Positions 1-14,454 of a stretch of DNA of 64,000 nucleotides are shown piece by piece. Every line of letters begins with the position of its first letter. The stretch's first letter is position 1. The DNA lies in contig RSEF01000003.1 in the NCBI GenBank assembly GCA_003993805.1, forward strand, positions 109,781,491 to 109,845,490, written 5' to 3'. A model generated the notes under the pieces. That model saw only the letters and a list, made by a program, of their open reading frames with translations. It did not search any database and was not told the DNA's origin. Made by a program: the position numbers and the translations under genes. Source of the stretch: Himantopus leucocephalus. Lineage: Eukaryota; Chordata; Aves; Charadriiformes; Recurvirostridae.

Positions 1-3000
1 GTCCATGATATACCATCAGACCAGTTGACTGGATGATCCTGTTGTTACTAGACACTGGCTGTATCTCTGCTAGTAAATTAAAGCGTCACGACCCATGCCC
101 AGACTCCAGAACGTGATCCTATTAAATTGTTAGGATAGTCCCTCACGTGTTTTTGGCCTGGGTCAACTCGCCCCCTCCCAGACCCACTTAGCACAGTTTG
201 GAAATGAGCATAGCCCAGGGCTACAGGAAATTTGGACATGGGCACCCTGTTTTGGAGAGGAAAGGAATGTAATGGTGGTACATGCTGACCAGACCACCCT
301 TTGGTTGGCAAAACCCAGTCTTGCCTGTAATACTTGCAAAGGCTTGAGTTGGCTACAGCTGCACAAGGTTCAACATCAAGCAAGAAAAATGCCTGTGAAT
401 CAGATATTCCGGAGCTACCTCCGAGTAGGTGGAAAGCTGTTGACACACTCACAGCTTTGATGAGCCCTAAAAGGGAAAAAGGAAGAATGTTTTGACATAT
501 TTTGAATATTCAGAAAGGATAATTGTTTCCTGCCGTAACTTACATTCCATAGGAGTAGTGTATTCCTGCTGGTCATGTCCATACTAGATAGAGACGTTGA
601 AGCAGTGCTTCCCACACAACCCTCGCAATTAGGCAACACAGAGCCTGATAACTGGGATCTTTTAAATGTCAACATAGCTTCCTATTTCAGTGCTCACTCG
701 ATGCTCATTAGCAGTATTGAGTTAATGTGTTTTGTTGCTGACGATGATGATGTACAGGGACCCACCTGCTTCCCCTCGATGTTTGCTATAATAGGAAAAC
801 AAGCAATGTAAGCCCATTGCAAGATCTCAGGGATCCCAGAAGGATGCTCTTCACTGTTTCCAAGCACTGGAAGCATTTCTTGCCTCATGAATGTTAAACA
901 GATATTAACCCTCAGGCTTTTTATAGAAGAAAAAACCCCATATACTCTGAATAAAACTTTAGCAGGCTCTAAACAATTTCTACAGTGAAATTGCATCTAC
1001 GATGCATGTTTTCCAGCACTGTTGAACCTGGCAGCACAGTAAATATTGTATGAGTCATAAAGATAGTAGGGCAGTATTTGCTGGGCTACCACTGTGTGCA
1101 TCAGAGGTCCCTAACACATAGTTTGGTCTGTCCAGAGACATGAAACAAAAGACTGGCATTATAGAGAGCCTCTATGTAAAGACTTCCAGACTTTATCTCC
1201 ATTCATAAATCAACCTATACCAAACGCCCGAGAGAAAACAAAATAGTATTATCCTTTCTTGTAGTTGAAGAAATGAAGACAGAAAGGCTAGGTGCTTTTG
1301 ATTCACAAGACGGCCAAAGAGAACGGAAGGCCAGGTCTCCATTGCAGGTTGCTGTGCAGAGACATCACGTAGCTTTATGAGTGCTGCATACCTCCAAAAC
1401 AGATGTTTTCCTCCACGCTGAGTATCACAGTGCCAGGGCTGACTTAACAGACAGTATCTGAATGAGCGAGTTTAGTTCACATATCTCCACAAAACACCCA
1501 AACCAGCCTTGTGCTCTGCGTGTATTGCAAGACTCTTGCCCAAGAAAACTGAGCAATTCTGAGTCTCTCTGAGACTTGCTGAAGGAGCGCTACAGCTGCA
1601 GCAAGGGAATGCAAAAAGACCCTTTTCAATTCTCTTCTGCAAACCTAAAGATCCTATGCTGACAACAAGGTCATCTATCTCAGATCAAGCTTTATTATTT
1701 TTGTGAAACTCAGATCACTCAACACCTGGAGGCAATTTCCTAAGCACCTGCATTTTTACAATGTGAAGCCAAGGTGGGATGAAAGGGCAAAACCCAGTCA
1801 GCTCTCAGAAAACCTGGCATTCCTGGGCTTTGCAAGTTTGCCTTAGCTGAGTAAAGTTGTCATTTGCAGGGTATCCGTGAAAAACTTCTGGTTCTGTGAA
1901 AAGCTTCTGGTTCAAGTGTGGTTGTCATTTTCCCTTCCTTATATAGAACACCCATATTTTAGAAAATTTCAGTCACATTTCACCCTGGCCTTAAAAAATT
2001 ATGTTGTCATAAAAAATGGATGTAATACTGAAAAGCAGCACTCTGAACAGAGGATACAAATATACCAGCAAAGTGTAGAGAGGCCCATGGGTTGGCCATC
2101 GCTCATCCCCAACCCAGGCCAGTTTGCACTCTTGCAGTCACGGCTCAGGCATGATTCAGCAGCTGAACCGTTCCCAACAGGCAGTTTGGATGCGGCCACT
2201 CAGTTTTGGGGGAGAATGTTGTTTACGTGTGTGGCCATCAGGCATGCCACAACTCCCGACCATGGAGCAATAAGCAGTCCTTGAACTACTTTTTATTCAC
2301 AGTGGTGCCATTTTAGGATTTATCTTACCAGGATGTGAGAGAACAAGAGCAAATGAGGCTCTCAGCAGCACTTCAGACATCAGGACTCAGCAGAAGGCAG
2401 TAAGTTACTGTAAAAAAGTGAAGATTCAATTTAGGGCACTAAGTTGAGGTGTCTACATCTAGATGTCAACACTTAGGGCAAAGGAGCAGTTCAGTTTTTA
2501 TGACCTGAGACTTCTTGGTGCCCTTTCTGGCTTCTGGACAACAGCGCAAAAGACCTTGGGTCTTTTCTGTGCTGTGTCATTTCCCACAGCACCACATAAA
2601 AGCCTTGTGCACCCCAGGACATGTGTCTGAGCCCATAGCCTTGGGGACCGGTGACCTGAATTGCTTGCTGGGCTTCACTGGCTGTACTGACAACCTCTCC
2701 ACTGACCTTGATGGTCTCGTATGCAAAATGCATACTAGGTGTGGTTTGCATGTGGACTCTGAAGTTCAGGAGTCTTAATATAGAGCTGAAACCTACTCCA
2801 ACTTTAATTAATCTTTAAATTCATAATAAATTTCATGAATTTAAAAAGACAGACAAATAAAATAATGTATTGGTCTTAATTAAGGTTATTATAAAGAAAA
2901 AATCAGAATACTACTCTTATTTGTCCTCTTCAAAGCATAGAGAGGTACAGATATCAAGGGCTACCAGCGCTGATTTCCACATTTTATGTTACTCTTCATT

Positions 3001-3471
3001 CTGCCATTCCAGGTACTGAAAATTTGTCTATGTGAGATGGCATTGCATTTTTAGAGAAGGTCATGGATGGATCATGTCTGTGGATGCAGCACTGGTCTCT
3101 AACGTTTTTTAATATTTTTTTGTAGCATAGAAAACAAAGGTGGTAATAAATTCCCAGGTCATGTCTGCTACTGCCCTCTGTACAGCAGTGACAGTCAGTC
3201 TTCTCAAATGGATACCCTGCAATGTGAGAACTTCCAACAGAAGAAATGAAGAGGCAGTAGCAAGAAGAGAGAGGTTTGGCAAATGGCTGAGTAAGAGACT
3301 TTACTGGGCGTATTCAGACTTGCCAAACTGAGCCCAAATACATGACCTGGCATCTGTCAGGACGTGTCCATGTCCACTATATGCTCAGTCTCGTGATGGA
3401 CACGTTGTCAGGCAGAGGAGCCTGACTCAGAAATCTCTTCTCCACTCTGCTGTTGATGGTCTGCTGCATCA
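1..3471. other. Intergenic DNA, no gene recognised
   Basis: No exon with a recognisable protein and good splice sites was found on either strand. Reading frames of 60-135 codons here have no recognisable domain and no supporting splice structure. The stretch around 2,780-2,900 is very AT-rich and contains a perfect 11-bp inverted repeat, listed separately. Confidence 0.6.
2814..2845. repeat. Perfect 11-bp inverted repeat, AT-rich
   Basis: TTTAAATTCAT at 2,814-2,824 is the exact reverse complement of ATGAATTTAAA at 2,835-2,845, with a 10-base spacer. It could form a small hairpin or cruciform. AT-rich DNA produces such repeats by chance, so no function is claimed. Confidence 0.75.
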
Positions 3472-3570
3472 AAGAATCACAGAATATCTGAAGTTGGAAG
3501 GGACCCATAGTTGGGTCATAGAATCGTAGCATATCTTGAGCTGGTGAAGGATCCTGGGAGCATCCCTCAC
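3472..3570 (-). mobile_element. Two adjacent CR1 LINE 3' end remnants, minus strand
   Basis: The sequence begins with an inverted CR1 tail (AATCACAGAATATCTGAAGT, then TGGAAGGGACCC). A second tail-like start follows about 40 bases later (TCATAGAATCGTAGCATATC, then TTGAGCTGG). CR1 elements are the dominant avian LINE and are usually 5'-truncated. Two starts in a row suggest one CR1 3' end inserted beside or into another. Both are short and diverged, and the far boundary is uncertain. Confidence 0.7.
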
Positions 3571-6500
3571 CTCATCCTCATATTACCATTTTTTTGGTCT
3601 TGTCTGCTTACTTTTGTAACACTTTCAGCACGTGCTAGTAAGCTGGGTCCAGTTTTGAACTATGCCTCCTTGAAAACTGGAGAAACCCTGACTCAATCTC
3701 CTATTCAGAGACTTGGGAGACTAAATGACTCTCTCTGTGCACCCTGGATTAAGCATTGTTTTCCTAGCCACAGTAGCAAGCTTTGACAAAGTGTTTTAAA
3801 TGAGCAGTACTTTACTAGAGGGAAGGGAGGGAAGGAAACAGAAGGAAGCACTAGTCTGGGAAATCTGAATTAACAGTCAGCAAGCCCTAGCCTTGCTCCT
3901 CAGCATAGTTATTAAGGAGTTAGCCTGGACCCAGCTTTCTGCTCGCAGCTGTGATGGTGCCAAAGGGATGGCTGCTGCCCTCCTCTTTAGTCGCATTCCC
4001 CTTGAAGCATGCCTGTGCTCAGGATGGCTCAGTGGGGTGACCAGTCAGGCCATTTCCAGCACTGTGAGTATCCCATGGACAATGATCCCAGCCTCGCTGC
4101 TGGTGAAGGATGTCCCCATGGAGCCCTCAGGCTAGGTAGATGCTCCCAGTTGCCCCAGACTGGTGCCCAGTAACCTCCATGCCACGGGATTTGCCATGGG
4201 CTGCTGTGGCTCATGCAGTACCACCTTGTGCTTACAGCCAGGGACTGGCTCCTGTCTGCAGTCATCACTCTCCCAAGCCACCTCCTCAACTTCTCAGAGC
4301 CATCTACCCAGAGGTCCCTTGGGAAGCTGGGGTGGCTCTTCTCCAGGCTCACCAATGGTGCCAGTGGACTCCACACCTTTTAAGATGCCCAGCCAACATG
4401 TTTACAAGCCTTCTGGGTGCAGCAGTTGTCTCCTACTATGTCTTTTCACTGTACCAAGGCCAAATAATGTCAAGCTTCCTGTAAGTATGGTTTCAATAAT
4501 ACAATACTCCATGGTCCACAAGAGGATTATAACTCTACCAAATGGCCAAAATTGATGGGAGTGCAAACAGGGAGGTGGATTAAAAAAAAAAAGTAGTGTA
4601 GGTAGTGAACTGATGAAGCCCTGGCATCTTTGCAATGGAGAATGTGGCTGATAACCATCACCCCTCTGATGCCCAAGAAGAGGGATGTGTGCCCAGATAC
4701 AGGAGGAGACATGATGCAAAAGGAGAGTAAGGAAAGGAAACACAGGGAACAACAAGGGGCAAAAAGGATGACCAGAGCACATGAATTGAGAAGGGGCAGG
4801 AGAGCAGGATGAGGCAGAGAAACAGCTGATCTGAGACATGGTGCAGCCGTTTCCTACCCATGATGTTCCATCTTCCCTGAGGAGACCCCGCGCTCTGCCT
4901 TCTCCCCCTTCAAGTCTTCACTACCAGCACACCCTGTGTCCATGGGGCTGCGGACCAGGACACCTCCTGCCTGGACAGCCACAATGGCACCAGTGCTAGT
5001 GACATCCAAAAGAGCCTGGAAATCCTTGTTTTTAACTGGTACCTCTCCTCCTCCCTCAGCATGCTTTGGCACTGATATTAGCCTTGAAGGTCCTTACACC
5101 AGGAAGGAATTGCATTTGGTTCAGGTTTGCTATTATAATCCGTATTTGTATCCCTCCAAAGCCTTCCTACCAGGTCCCAGGATATATTTTCCCTCTTATT
5201 ACATGTTACAGAAACTCCCTTCCAGCCGTCTCTGCTCTCGCTGTGCACAGAGGAGCACGCACAGGGTTAACTGAGCTCTTCACAGCAGTCAAACTTTTGA
5301 AAAATGGGCCATGGGCACTGTAGCTTTCAGCATGTTTCCTCCTGTGTGGAGCTGGAGCGCGCTGTGGGTGGCAGACATGAGTGACATGGTACAAAGTTCG
5401 GGCTGGTCTGGCTCGGCTGAAGCTGCAGCTGAATTGTAGGCAGTGGTGCTGGCTCAGCCCGAGAGTGGAGAAATGTCTCTGTTGGGTACGATAATGGAGT
5501 GTGAGAGATGTTGGGAGGTGAAAGCCATGGCAGACCAAGCCAGCAGCAGGAACCTGCAAACACTGATCCCCCAGTGCTCCCCAGCCAGGCTGCCTCACTC
5601 CAGAGGATGGGTTTGTAGAGATACAGTAATCAAGGGAAATGTGAAATATTTGATGTTCCCCCCACCCTCTTGCAGCAAAAAATGTGTTGGCTTTCATGTC
5701 CTGCAGGCAGCTCGCTCATGTACGTCGTGTATTCCTCAGAGCAAGGAAACAACCAGAGGTGTTTCACTGGAGAAGAGAAACACCGGAGCGGTGCTGAGGA
5801 TGACACGGGATGAGAAGGAGAAGAACAAACAGTCCTCAGCACCCGTCAACTGGGAGAGGCCGTCCTTGGGCCTGGGATACACTGGCAGCCCAATGGACAC
5901 TGGACTGGAGCAGCAGTGCTGTATTCCCTGCAGCTGACAAGGAGGAGTTGTGGGATGTAACGGAGACTTTCCCTGTGGAAAAGCCCTGGTTCACATTAAA
6001 AAAAAAGTAAAAAAAATCAATCTGCTGCCTCACGCATCGCTTGGCTCTGTTATGACTTGTGTGTGATTTTTGAGCACCCTCCTCATGGCTGGAGAGGCAC
6101 CAGCCATTCTGTGCTTAGGCACAAATTAAAGGATCTCCTCTCTTTGTTTTCCTATCAGTATGTCCTCTCTGTACCACGTTTGGCTGATATTTACTCATCC
6201 TTACTTTATAGGGAAGGGCAAAGCACCCAAGAATTCAAGTGCATTGCATCAAAGATAATGCTTTTAAAAGAAAAACCAACAAACCAACACAAAACCCTCA
6301 CCCTGAGTATGCACTGAAAGGGTCTCTCTGCCTCCCTCGGGTGGAGATGAGATTTTGGGACTTTGCAATATCAATCCAGCAGTTTGGGCTCCTGTCTCAG
6401 AAGGAGCTCCTTCATTAAACAAATCCTATTTAAATCTGCTTCTCTATCACCAGAAGAACGACTCTGCACAAATCATACCTCTCTTCCTTCTGCAAACGAC

Positions 6501-9500
6501 TGTGAGGAGCTCACTTGTGTGCACAGGATCCACATTGCTTACAGTTAGTAACAAACAACTTAGTGAAATAAAATTAGCATTTTAGCCCTTTCTTTCTCAG
6601 ATTCTCATTTCCTAATTTCTCTTTGTTATCTACATAGGAGGAAAGCAAGTGAGATCTTCATCCTTTCTGGCTGTGAGGCAATTCCTCTTTTTAATTGTGA
6701 GGGTGTTTTGCCATAAATTGTTTTCCTTCTACCCAGGTTGTATTCTGCATCTCCCACTGCTTCTCAAAACCTTTAAGAGATATAATGTGTGTAAGAGATA
6801 TAATAAGAGATAAAAGAGCTGCATGGGCTCCTTAACTCCCACGTTGTGCCACCTGTGGAAAATACTGCCATGGGGATACCTATTATGTCAAGTGTTCTTT
6901 TATATTACAGGGGCTATAAGCAATCCTGCTCCCTGCCATTCCTGATTACATCGCTGTGAGGAGAGACAGATGACCGCTGTGTTGTCCCTGCCGAGGCTGC
7001 CTCTCTGCTTCCTTCCCACGGGGTCAAGGTGACTTGAATCCCTCCGTGCCCCAACAAGGCTGATTTTTGGGGAACAATTTCATTTACCGCCTCTGTGACT
7101 GCTTCTTCCCTTGGTGAAACGTGAAAGGGGAAGAAATCACCCCACAAGTACCCTGGCAGATAGAAGGGGTTAAAAGTTTCTTCCAGAAACCTTCTGTATT
7201 GAAAGATTTTAGTTAATATGAAGTCAAATGGTTTGCTAGACATGTGTATGCCCTTTGGAGGGGGAAAAAAGGGAGAGATTTTTGCTTAACACAGGAGAAA
7301 TTTATTCCACCAAGGTAGCTAACAGGTCAGTGTCAGGGACCTTTGCCTAGACCAGAGCTCAAATGTCCTTTCTACAAATAGCTGGACATGAGGACAGGGA
7401 CTCGACCTTTAGTCTATCGTCTAAACCAGAGAATAAAAAAAACCCATTTCCTGTTTAGTCAGAGGTTGAACGAATAGTTAGAGGGGAAATTTTGTCTTGG
7501 GTTGAACCAAGAAACAGAAATTTCGGATTTCTGGGGAAGAAAAATAATTTTTGTTACCATCTAAGATATTTTGATCTAAACCAAAATGTTTTAAGACTCT
7601 TGGGGGAGATAGAAATTAACCCTTCAAAGGCTTGCTGTTGTAAATTTAGGATAATTTTAAAAGCCAAGATGCTTTTCTACAATGAAAAGTAAAAACTTAT
7701 GTTTGGCAAGTGCCAGGAAGAAATACCAAAGTAATATTTTCAAGAAATATGCCTCCATTTTGAGGGTGAATATTTTTGGTCAAACTTAACCCAGGTGTAT
7801 AAATAAATTTGGTCTTGGGTGGTTTGGTTTTTTTTTTCAGGGAAAAAAAAAAGTACTGTTTGTAAAATTAAATGTAAAAAGCTTCCACATTCACACCTGG
7901 AATAAGGACCTTGGCCATTTGGCTATGCTGGAGTAGGTGAGGGGCTTCTCCTTCCCTCATATTCTTTTTTCATCTCTAAAAATAGTGGTTTCCTCCTGTG
8001 GGGAAACAAGGAATCATTTTTCCGGTCAGAGCTCTGTGCCCCGTCTCCCAGGTGGGGAGAACTCCGTCGCAAACCTACTTTCCCATTAAATGCTTGCCCA
8101 ACGCATGGGAGCAGTTGATGAACGGGAACGCTGCCCGCAAGCCCACGTACACTTCCCAGTCCCCTGGCATCTCACCAGGCTGCTGACAGAGAAAGAGGTG
8201 GCAGAGGAATTGTCTAAGACAGTGGCACAGTCTCTTGTAGACTAATTCTAGAGGAAAGCAAAACAAAATTATCCTCCAGGTTTGAGGCTTTTCCTGTCCA
8301 AAGCACAGAAAAAAACAGTAATGAACGGCTTTTGGTGAGCTAAGTATAAGGACACGTACCTGTAGGTAAATGTGTGTTTAATTTCTTGAGCTGGATATCA
8401 GTTACGCTATTGTGAGTAATATCAGCCCGGTTATGACTGTTTCGCCACTCCTGCAGACTCAGGGGATGGCAAGCTGAAATCGTTGCCCTTATCTGTTCTG
8501 CCTGTTTGCTCTTGTGAAAAGCGAGGGACAGGTTTTCGAGTGGGACAGGTTTTGGAGGGCTCATTGTCAACAGCTGTAGCTGCTTTCAGCACAGTTCACA
8601 CCCAAAGGCAGGTCAGCGAGCATTATTTTCACTTCCCTTGGAAATGTACTGAGAAACGCTGGAGATGAGATTTTATGTAACGCAGCGATGTGGTACAGCA
8701 CTCCGCAGGCCATTTACCGGACCTTGCGATTTAGACTAGCGTGAAGAAGCAAGGTTACTTTATTAAAAGCTCAGTCCTGCCTCTACGGTATCGTCGAAAC
8801 AAAAAGTTTTACGCCATCTCAGCATCAGGCATGCCGGTTTTCAATGGCAGCGTGATGCACTGATGCACGTGGGAACTCCACCTTCCTAGCCAATGCAGGT
8901 GCCATAAATTCCCACCAAAAAAATAGGCTTTCCCTGTATTTATAGGGCCAGGATGTTGCCATGCGTGCGGTTCTATTTTTAGATTTTTACAACAGTTCCT
9001 TTCTGTGGGCAGAAACCTTATTGCCCCCAAAATAAATACTATGAAACCAAAATAAATGCCAAGGGAATGCTGCCTTCAGAATGAATTGCCTAACTCCTGG
9101 CTCCTTAACTGGTACCTTGCTTGTATAATAACCACTGAGTCAGAGTGTGACCCTGGATGCTCGGTCGTTACCTCCCCGGGTGTCGTGGGGAAAGCGGAGG
9201 CTCATCTCCCCAGCTGTTAATTCTTGAAAGTGTCTGGTGAAGTATAACATGTGAAAGGGCAGGACTAAGCTTTACATCATTTTTTAATTCAACGACTCAT
9301 TCATTCAAATAAGGTTTAGGAAGACATTATGCAATTTTGCTGTATGCAGTCACCGGGGGTGTGTAATGAATATCTAATTCACAGACTGAGAGATTTAATT
9401 GGATGGAGATCATCTTATGACCATGGTCAGAAAGCAAACAGGGACTGTGCACCAAATGAGTTTATAACAAAATATGTTGAAGTCTCTGACTCAGTTGTTG

Positions 9501-12500
9501 TCTTATATAAAAGAGAAATGCTAGAGAATTGTGAAACCTTGTGAATTACGCAAGGAGGGAGTTTAATTATTTTTATTGGATTTATAGATTTTTTTTTGCA
9601 CTGCTAGTAGCTTTTAATTACACATTATATTTTGAGCACTTGAAAATCAGAAATAAGAACTGCAGATAAATTTGTCCTTGATACTGCTTTTAGAGTAATG
9701 GAAAATTAAACCTATCTGTACAGGTTATTTTACAATGATGTTTTAATTCATACATAATACAATGAAAGAGAAAAACAAAGAAATAAACATCTCATTCACT
9801 CATTTCTTCCTGAAAACTTGTCAAGGAGGTTAAATAAACGTTTCTGAAAATCCCATAACAGCATTTTTACTTCTACTAGAAAGGTTCTCCCTCTTTGAAA
9901 AACTCCAAACTTATTTATGTTACCAAAGAGCATTTCAGAAAGTTACAATGCACACGCATCTATTTTCCAGCCTGCAGTTTAATGGGAATGCTGACATAGT
10001 TTCTTGCAAATAAAAGGTGGGCAAAAGATAAAAATATAATATTTATTGCTAAATGTATAAAAATCTAATAATAAAAACTTGACACATGGATTAATAGGAA
10101 GAAAAAGCTATTTCTTTCGCATATAAAATTTCTAAATGTACCATCAAGAGGGAAAAACAGAAACTTAAGTATGCCTCATTATCTTCCAAAGCTGTTCAGT
10201 GCTAATGGAGTGAAAGACACGGTGATTCGAATTTTTTTATATGGACATCTGCAACCATTTATTTTATAGAAAATACCAGAAGAAAAACAAGTGAAAATGC
10301 ATGTGATAATGACTCATACTTCCATTTGTAAACATGGCACAAGCACTCAACACAAGGAGATGCAAGTCAGATCGGGAGTTATGGAAAGAAACGTAATGTA
10401 CTTTAGCCCAGAAAATTGCTGGTTATTTCAAGTAACGCTGACCCTCGTCTCCCTTGTCCCTTAAGATAGTCACCTTGCCCATGGCAATGACAGTCACCGG
10501 ACTTAACTGACTTCTCAATTAAATTTGTGTTGCTACTATTTGGTTTAATTTACTTATTTGATTTATTAGACAGTGGACTAGTAGTGTGAAACTGAGTGGA
10601 ATTCAGGTGTCTGTGATTATCAGTACCAGTATTGCTCAATACTTGGGATCGCGGCTCCATTGATTTTATCGACCAGCAAGGACTACAGAACCTAAATTGC
10701 GGTAACAGGGGAAAAAAAAGTATCACATAGGTGTTTCTGTATTTTTACAGTTATCTATTTCCACTTCATCTGTGCTCTGCACATCCTCAGGGTTGCAGCA
10801 ACTCTTGTCGATGGCTGAGCTCAGTTTAGTAATTTCATTTCTCTGCTTCTCATGTAGCGCAGTGATGGCACATGCAAACAAAGCATGTCAATTTGATTTG
10901 AGTATTTTGACATCTCCTCTAACATCTTTACAGCACGAGCACATCAATAATAAATCGCCACCATTATTTATTATTTACACCCAAAAGCCTTAGCCAAGCT
11001 CAGTAGATGACTGTAGCAACTTCTTTCTGCATAAAAGCGATGATTAGGTCTCTGCCTCAACGGTGCAAGATGACTATAACAAATATGTAGTAGAACTTCA
11101 AAGTTTAGTCCTGAAGCCAGGTTCTCCTGGTAGCCAGGAGGAGGTGGCAGTACGTGGAGGGTGTTTTGGGGCTGGATGGTGCAGTGGCCCGGGCCAACAC
11201 CATGGCGTGGGTACTGGTGCCTGTGCTTGGACCCGTGCCCTGCAAGCGTGGAGTTTGCTAGTGCAAACACACCCAACGAGGACGGGCTTTCGGCTCTGGT
11301 TACTTACCCCCCCTAGTTTACAAACTAAGCCCCAAGTTACGTGAAGCTCACTCATCCCACCACCACATATTTATGCCGTCTTGCCACTCTCGAGCAAAGT
11401 TTTCAGCCCAGCAGTGAAGAATTCAATGCTAAACAACGAAGCAAAAAAAAAAAAAAAAAAAAAAGGGTAGGACCCACTGGGGAAGAGCTGCAAATCCCGG
11501 CAATCCACGGCGCCTCTTGCTGCCTGCCCCAGTTTTGGGTTACGCCGCGTGTGTGACTCAGCCGGGGAGAGAGAGCGCCGGGAGGGGTGGGAAATAAATG
11601 TGTTTGGAGGAGGAAATTGATGGAAGAAAAGTCTTCTCTGTAGGGGAATAGAAGGGTATGCAGGACCGCATGGTGGAAATCCAACATAAGCCTCGTGCAA
11701 GTCTAACTGCTACGATCCCCCACGACTGTCTGCTCATTCCTCAAGTAATTGAGGCTTCAGTTCAGCAAAGCATTTAAGCTCAGGCTTCATTTTATGCTGT
11801 CAGTAAGTGCTTTGCTGAACAGGGGCTTAAAGTATCAAGTTTGTTGCGTGAGATTTATCCAACCTAATTTTAGAAGTTTGCAGTGCAGATATCGACACCA
11901 GCGCTAGTGACCTCAGGCTCTCCATTATTCATGCGGAAAAATAAGCATTTCTGGGGTGCTGTTCACTAGGCCTACTCTACCTTAGAATGAGAAATGCCAT
12001 TCAGTAGAAGTGTTTGCAAGCGGAGCTTAAAATAGCTAGATCAAATGTAAACATGTACGATCCAGGTACCCATATTCATATACCTGAACCACAACACCCC
12101 CTGATGACCAAGAAACAGAAAAAAAAAAATACCATTTGGAAGGTATCAGGCAAATGCAAACTGAATTTTTATAGAGAAAGGAAACTGAAACTGTGAGAAA
12201 GTTACAGTTTAATTTTTTTTAAGACAAACAGCGGAAGAAAATAATAGACCATTGTGATTGCCTTGTTTAAGGCATTATTTCTTTCATACTTTCATTGTCT
12301 GAAATGGCTCCTCCGCCTCCATCGGTTACTGAGGGCTCCTGCTCACCAGCCTAACTTTTAGAAAGCTGCAGCTAGGAAAGATTAATCTCCTCTTGTGTCA
12401 GACAGATATTTTTGGAGGACGAATCCCAAACATTCAAGACATTTCTGCAGAGTTATTCAACTCAAAACTCGTGTTTCTCTGAACGTTGAAGACCGCTGTT

Positions 12501-14454
12501 CTCCCTGTGAAGGCAACCGGGACATGAACTTCTGAGAATTACTGCAAATATGGGAATGCCTGGAATCCCTGTGGAAATAACTGCAAAACCTTTAATCCTT
12601 GTTATCTCTGGGAGCACATATTTTTGTTTGCTTGATTACCAGTGGGAGAGGATGACCGATTAGCGTGTTGGGCAGTAAAGCATCGCGCTGTTTCTCTGTT
12701 TGCCCATCGCAGACCGGCTCTGGGAAGACGCTGGCTCCTGGGCAAAGACCACCGAACAGAAGAGCAGCAGCAGTCCTCGGTGCGCAGTGGTGGGGACTCA
12801 GGGAATGAGTGACAACTGCAAAAACAGCAGCAGCAACTGTAGTTGTCGAAAGTACAACACGGCGGTAAATACGCTTTTGTTAAACTTAAGGAGTTGGTGC
12901 TTGATGTGGTCTGACGCCTACACCAGGAGCCAAGGACGCCCTTGCAAGCACTGAACTGAGGCAGTAAGTTAGGAGTAAAATTGCGTGACATTTCCTGCTA
13001 TGAACAGTGGAGACAGACAGCTCCACAAAGTAATTCATCCTATCCCAAGGAAAAGATTTAAAATTTGTGGGTTGAATCGCTCTCTGAATACGGCAGCCTC
13101 TTTCTAATGGCAAGAAAGTCACCAGATCCTTAACCGAGATGGATAGTCCAGTCCTTAAATGTTACTAATATAAATTACGTGCTTCTTAGCACTGGAAAAG
13201 TCTTTTTCTCTGCACTTCTACGGCATCTATCAAAATGAGGCCCGCGCTGAGACTGCTTCTTCTATGTGCTGTGTCAGGGCAGCTGATAAGAGAGCTCTGG
13301 GCTCTGTGAAACCTGCAGAAGGAAAATTCAAACACAGGACCACAACGCGTCTTTCTCTTTTGACGTTTAAAGCTTTCCTATTCTAACACACATTAGAGCT
13401 TCTACGGCAAGCAGTAGCCTGGGAGCTACATGGGGACGAAATCTGGTAAAGAGTTTATTTTACTTGGGGACAGATTCTGTCTGGATGTTTTGTGGGACTC
13501 GAAGAAGAGGAAATGATTCACTAAAGGGGGGAACAGGCGCCTTGACTCACAGTTTCCTGATCTAACCACTAGACAATTCCCCTAGCAATTCCTTAGTGCA
13601 TCAAAAGGATAGATTAGTTCCTTAATTCCTTAAACACCATGAAATGTTTGTCGTCAATTATACATCCAGGCTTACCATACTGCTTATTGAGGGAAGATCC
13701 CTAGGTTTTATTCTGAAAGTTTGTAGAAAAAGTGCCAAAAGAAGTCTTTTGCCCAACAATCTCGTTGATGCTAACAGAACCAAAGTGCCAAGTCTGTTGC
13801 ACTGCTTTTCTCCCGTGTACAGGACTGGGGGCTTTGGGGCTGATACACTCAAGCTTCACTTAGTTCATAAAATTCCAAACAGAACATGTTTTTTGTGCTA
13901 ATTCTGTAAGATATTGGAAGATGGCTAAGAAACACAAAAGGATTAGGTCCGCATGAAAGCAAATTTAAGACATTACTGTTCAATTAAATTGTCCTGGACT
14001 TTCACTTTCCTTCCAGTAAATAGAATTTATTTGTATCTATGGCCACTATAAATTTTATCTAGATCATACAAGGATAGTTAAAGCATGCTTTATGAAGCGT
14101 GGATGCCAAAAAACTTATCATTCCATCTAAGCTGTCAGCAGTACTTGAGAGTCTTAAACTAGGCTCCACTGCTACTAGATTGTCTCATATATGCAGTTTC
14201 TTTTATAAATTATTTCTTCTAAAGAGAAATTACACTATTTACAAAACCAGTTTGCTTATGTTGGCAAATCCGTAGACTCACTCCACAGGATCCCCTTGCA
14301 GGAGCTTTCAGGTTCGTAGCCCAGGCAATGTTTCCCGGTGGCTGCCTTGCAGGCTTGTTTTAGTTTTAGGACTGTGCCATCTGCTGTTGGAATTGCAAAT
14401 TTCCCATGGTCTGCACAGTCCGCAGCCGCCAGCTCCGACAGTCCGGCTGGACAT
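3571..14454. other. Intergenic DNA, no gene recognised
   Basis: No exon could be supported. The 9,250-10,650 stretch is long, AT-rich and free of recognisable repeats. A run of about 22 A lies near 11,443-11,464. The 4.0-5.9 kb stretch has many overlapping chance frames but no splice-bounded exon with a known domain. Confidence 0.55.
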
